A stretch of 64,000 nt of DNA. Origin: Glossina fuscipes (taxonomy: Eukaryota > Arthropoda > Insecta > Diptera > Glossinidae). Shown one piece after another: positions 63,254 to 64,000 of this stretch (its first letter is position 1; every line of letters starts with the position of its first letter). Below the pieces are notes generated by a model. It was not told the DNA's origin. It did not search any database and saw nothing but the letters and a program-made list of their open reading frames with translations. The stretch lies in NCBI RefSeq assembly GCF_014805625.2, contig NW_023998455.1, positions 5,909,675 through 5,973,674 on the forward strand, in the 5' to 3' direction. Position numbers and translations under genes: made by a program.

Positions 63254-63545
63254 TATTTTGAAACACACGTTAACGGTACGATGCCCGACTTAGCAGTTGC
63301 TGAGGATGTCGGTATATCGGTTGGTTCATGATATGCAACTTTTCCGAATGTTTTGGGCATGAAATGTGTGGCAGCGAATTTTATCCGAAATTGATAAATT
63401 TTTATCAAAAGACCGGCCAAAAACAACACCGTAATCATGTCTTCAGTCATTGATTTTGGCGCCCTGGTGATAAAGCCTGGACCGCTGGAAGAATTTAAGG
63501 CCACACCAAAAAGCGCATATCGTAGATATGGCGGGGATTAGAAAA
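63254..63545 (-). CDS. Unidentified small membrane-protein-like open frame
   Basis: The minus-strand frame is open from about 63543 to the stop at 63253-63255. From the ATG at about 63450 it gives 65 aa beginning MTEDMITVLFLAGLLIKIYQ, with one hydrophobic segment followed by a basic stretch and a Pro/Ser/Thr tail. The codons upstream (PYLRYALFGVALNSSSGPGF) also look protein-like, so an upstream exon may exist, but no acceptor in frame was found. I do not recognise the family. It could be a gene, a captured fragment or chance. Confidence 0.25.
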
Positions 63546-64000
63546 AACTGATTTGTTTCAACCAAATATTCTGCTTATATACCCTTTTACAAACAAGTTA
63601 TCAGTACTTAACGTTATCACGACATTTTTGTGCTAAGCCATTCTTCCATTAAGTGTTAAGTGTTGATCTCTTCGCTTTGACTTGTTTTCTTGCAAACTCT
63701 AACCATTTCGGAACAATACGTATGCATTTATTATTTAACTAGATTACTCTTTTACACACACACAACTCGACTCCCAAATGTGTTAACCATGTTAAAACCG
63801 CTTTTAACATACCTTAATTCTTAGGATTTACTGTATTATTATTATCGGTCTTCTGGACGTATGATTGTTTTTTGTGTAAAATTGCACGTTCGTAGATAAG
63901 AAATACTTACTACCTTTGCACAAAAAAAATGCCGATAAAAACATAGAGAGAAATTTCCCTTACAAACATAAGCAGTTATTTGCTCAACAAAAGTTTCTTT

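Noticed and set aside
1..64000. CRISPR arrays, bacterial operons, rRNA genes, intact tRNAs
   Set aside because: None seen. Tandem repeats here lack spacers, and all recognised genes are spliced animal genes.

Overview
The window reads as nuclear DNA of a fly (Diptera, Brachycera). It is AT-rich, with short introns that begin GTAAGT, many homopolymer runs and microsatellites, and sparse genes. All recognisable proteins have fly or animal homologues. A calyptrate-like fly with a repeat-rich genome fits best, but the species cannot be named from the sequence. Two runs of ten N (4423-4432, 47466-47475) are scaffold gaps.

Three gene loci are well supported. (1) 16884-25173, plus strand: a SDCCAG8-like centrosomal coiled-coil gene, rebuilt exon by exon from splice signals and matching phases. 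Its 3' half is unusual. There are two phase-incompatible alternative penultimate exons, a terminal exon that is open in two frames, and a 1.2-kb open frame inside an intron. (2) 35190-35828 (plus) and 37798-38892 (minus): two complete three-exon, 152-aa globin genes of the insect glob1 type, facing each other tail to tail about 2 kb apart, about 77% identical by hand alignment, with both haem-ligand histidines kept. (3) 49717-52302, plus strand: the first three exons of a receptor with a natriuretic-peptide-receptor-type ligand-binding region. No further exon was recognised before the window ends.

The rest is mainly non-coding. 1-16.9 kb is very AT-rich and holds a frameshifted APMAP/hemomucin-like (strictosidine-synthase family) gene fragment (8992-9390, minus), two tRNA-related repeat copies and a degenerate 20-bp repeat field (15.1-15.8 kb). 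25.2-35.2 kb shows no gene. Between and beyond the globins lie a non-LTR retrotransposon relic, dispersed repeats carrying a GACGGACGGACAG-type motif, and a 1.7-kb block (45.6-47.3 kb) bounded by inverted copies of one terminal motif, with exon-like minus-strand segments inside. The receptor introns and downstream DNA contain a 3 x 122-bp tandem repeat, a decayed piggyBac-type transposase (54.0-55.0 kb), a long TTA/TTC tract (56.5-57.1 kb), a 46-bp-arm hairpin (58.97-59.10 kb) and an unidentified small membrane-protein-like frame near the right end (63.25-63.54 kb, minus).

No operon-like relation exists between the genes. SDCCAG8 would act at centrosomes, the globins in intracellular oxygen handling and the receptor at the cell surface. 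The most noteworthy points are the frame-switching 3' end of SDCCAG8 and the inverted globin pair. All exon structures are read by eye from splice motifs and phase, without transcript support.
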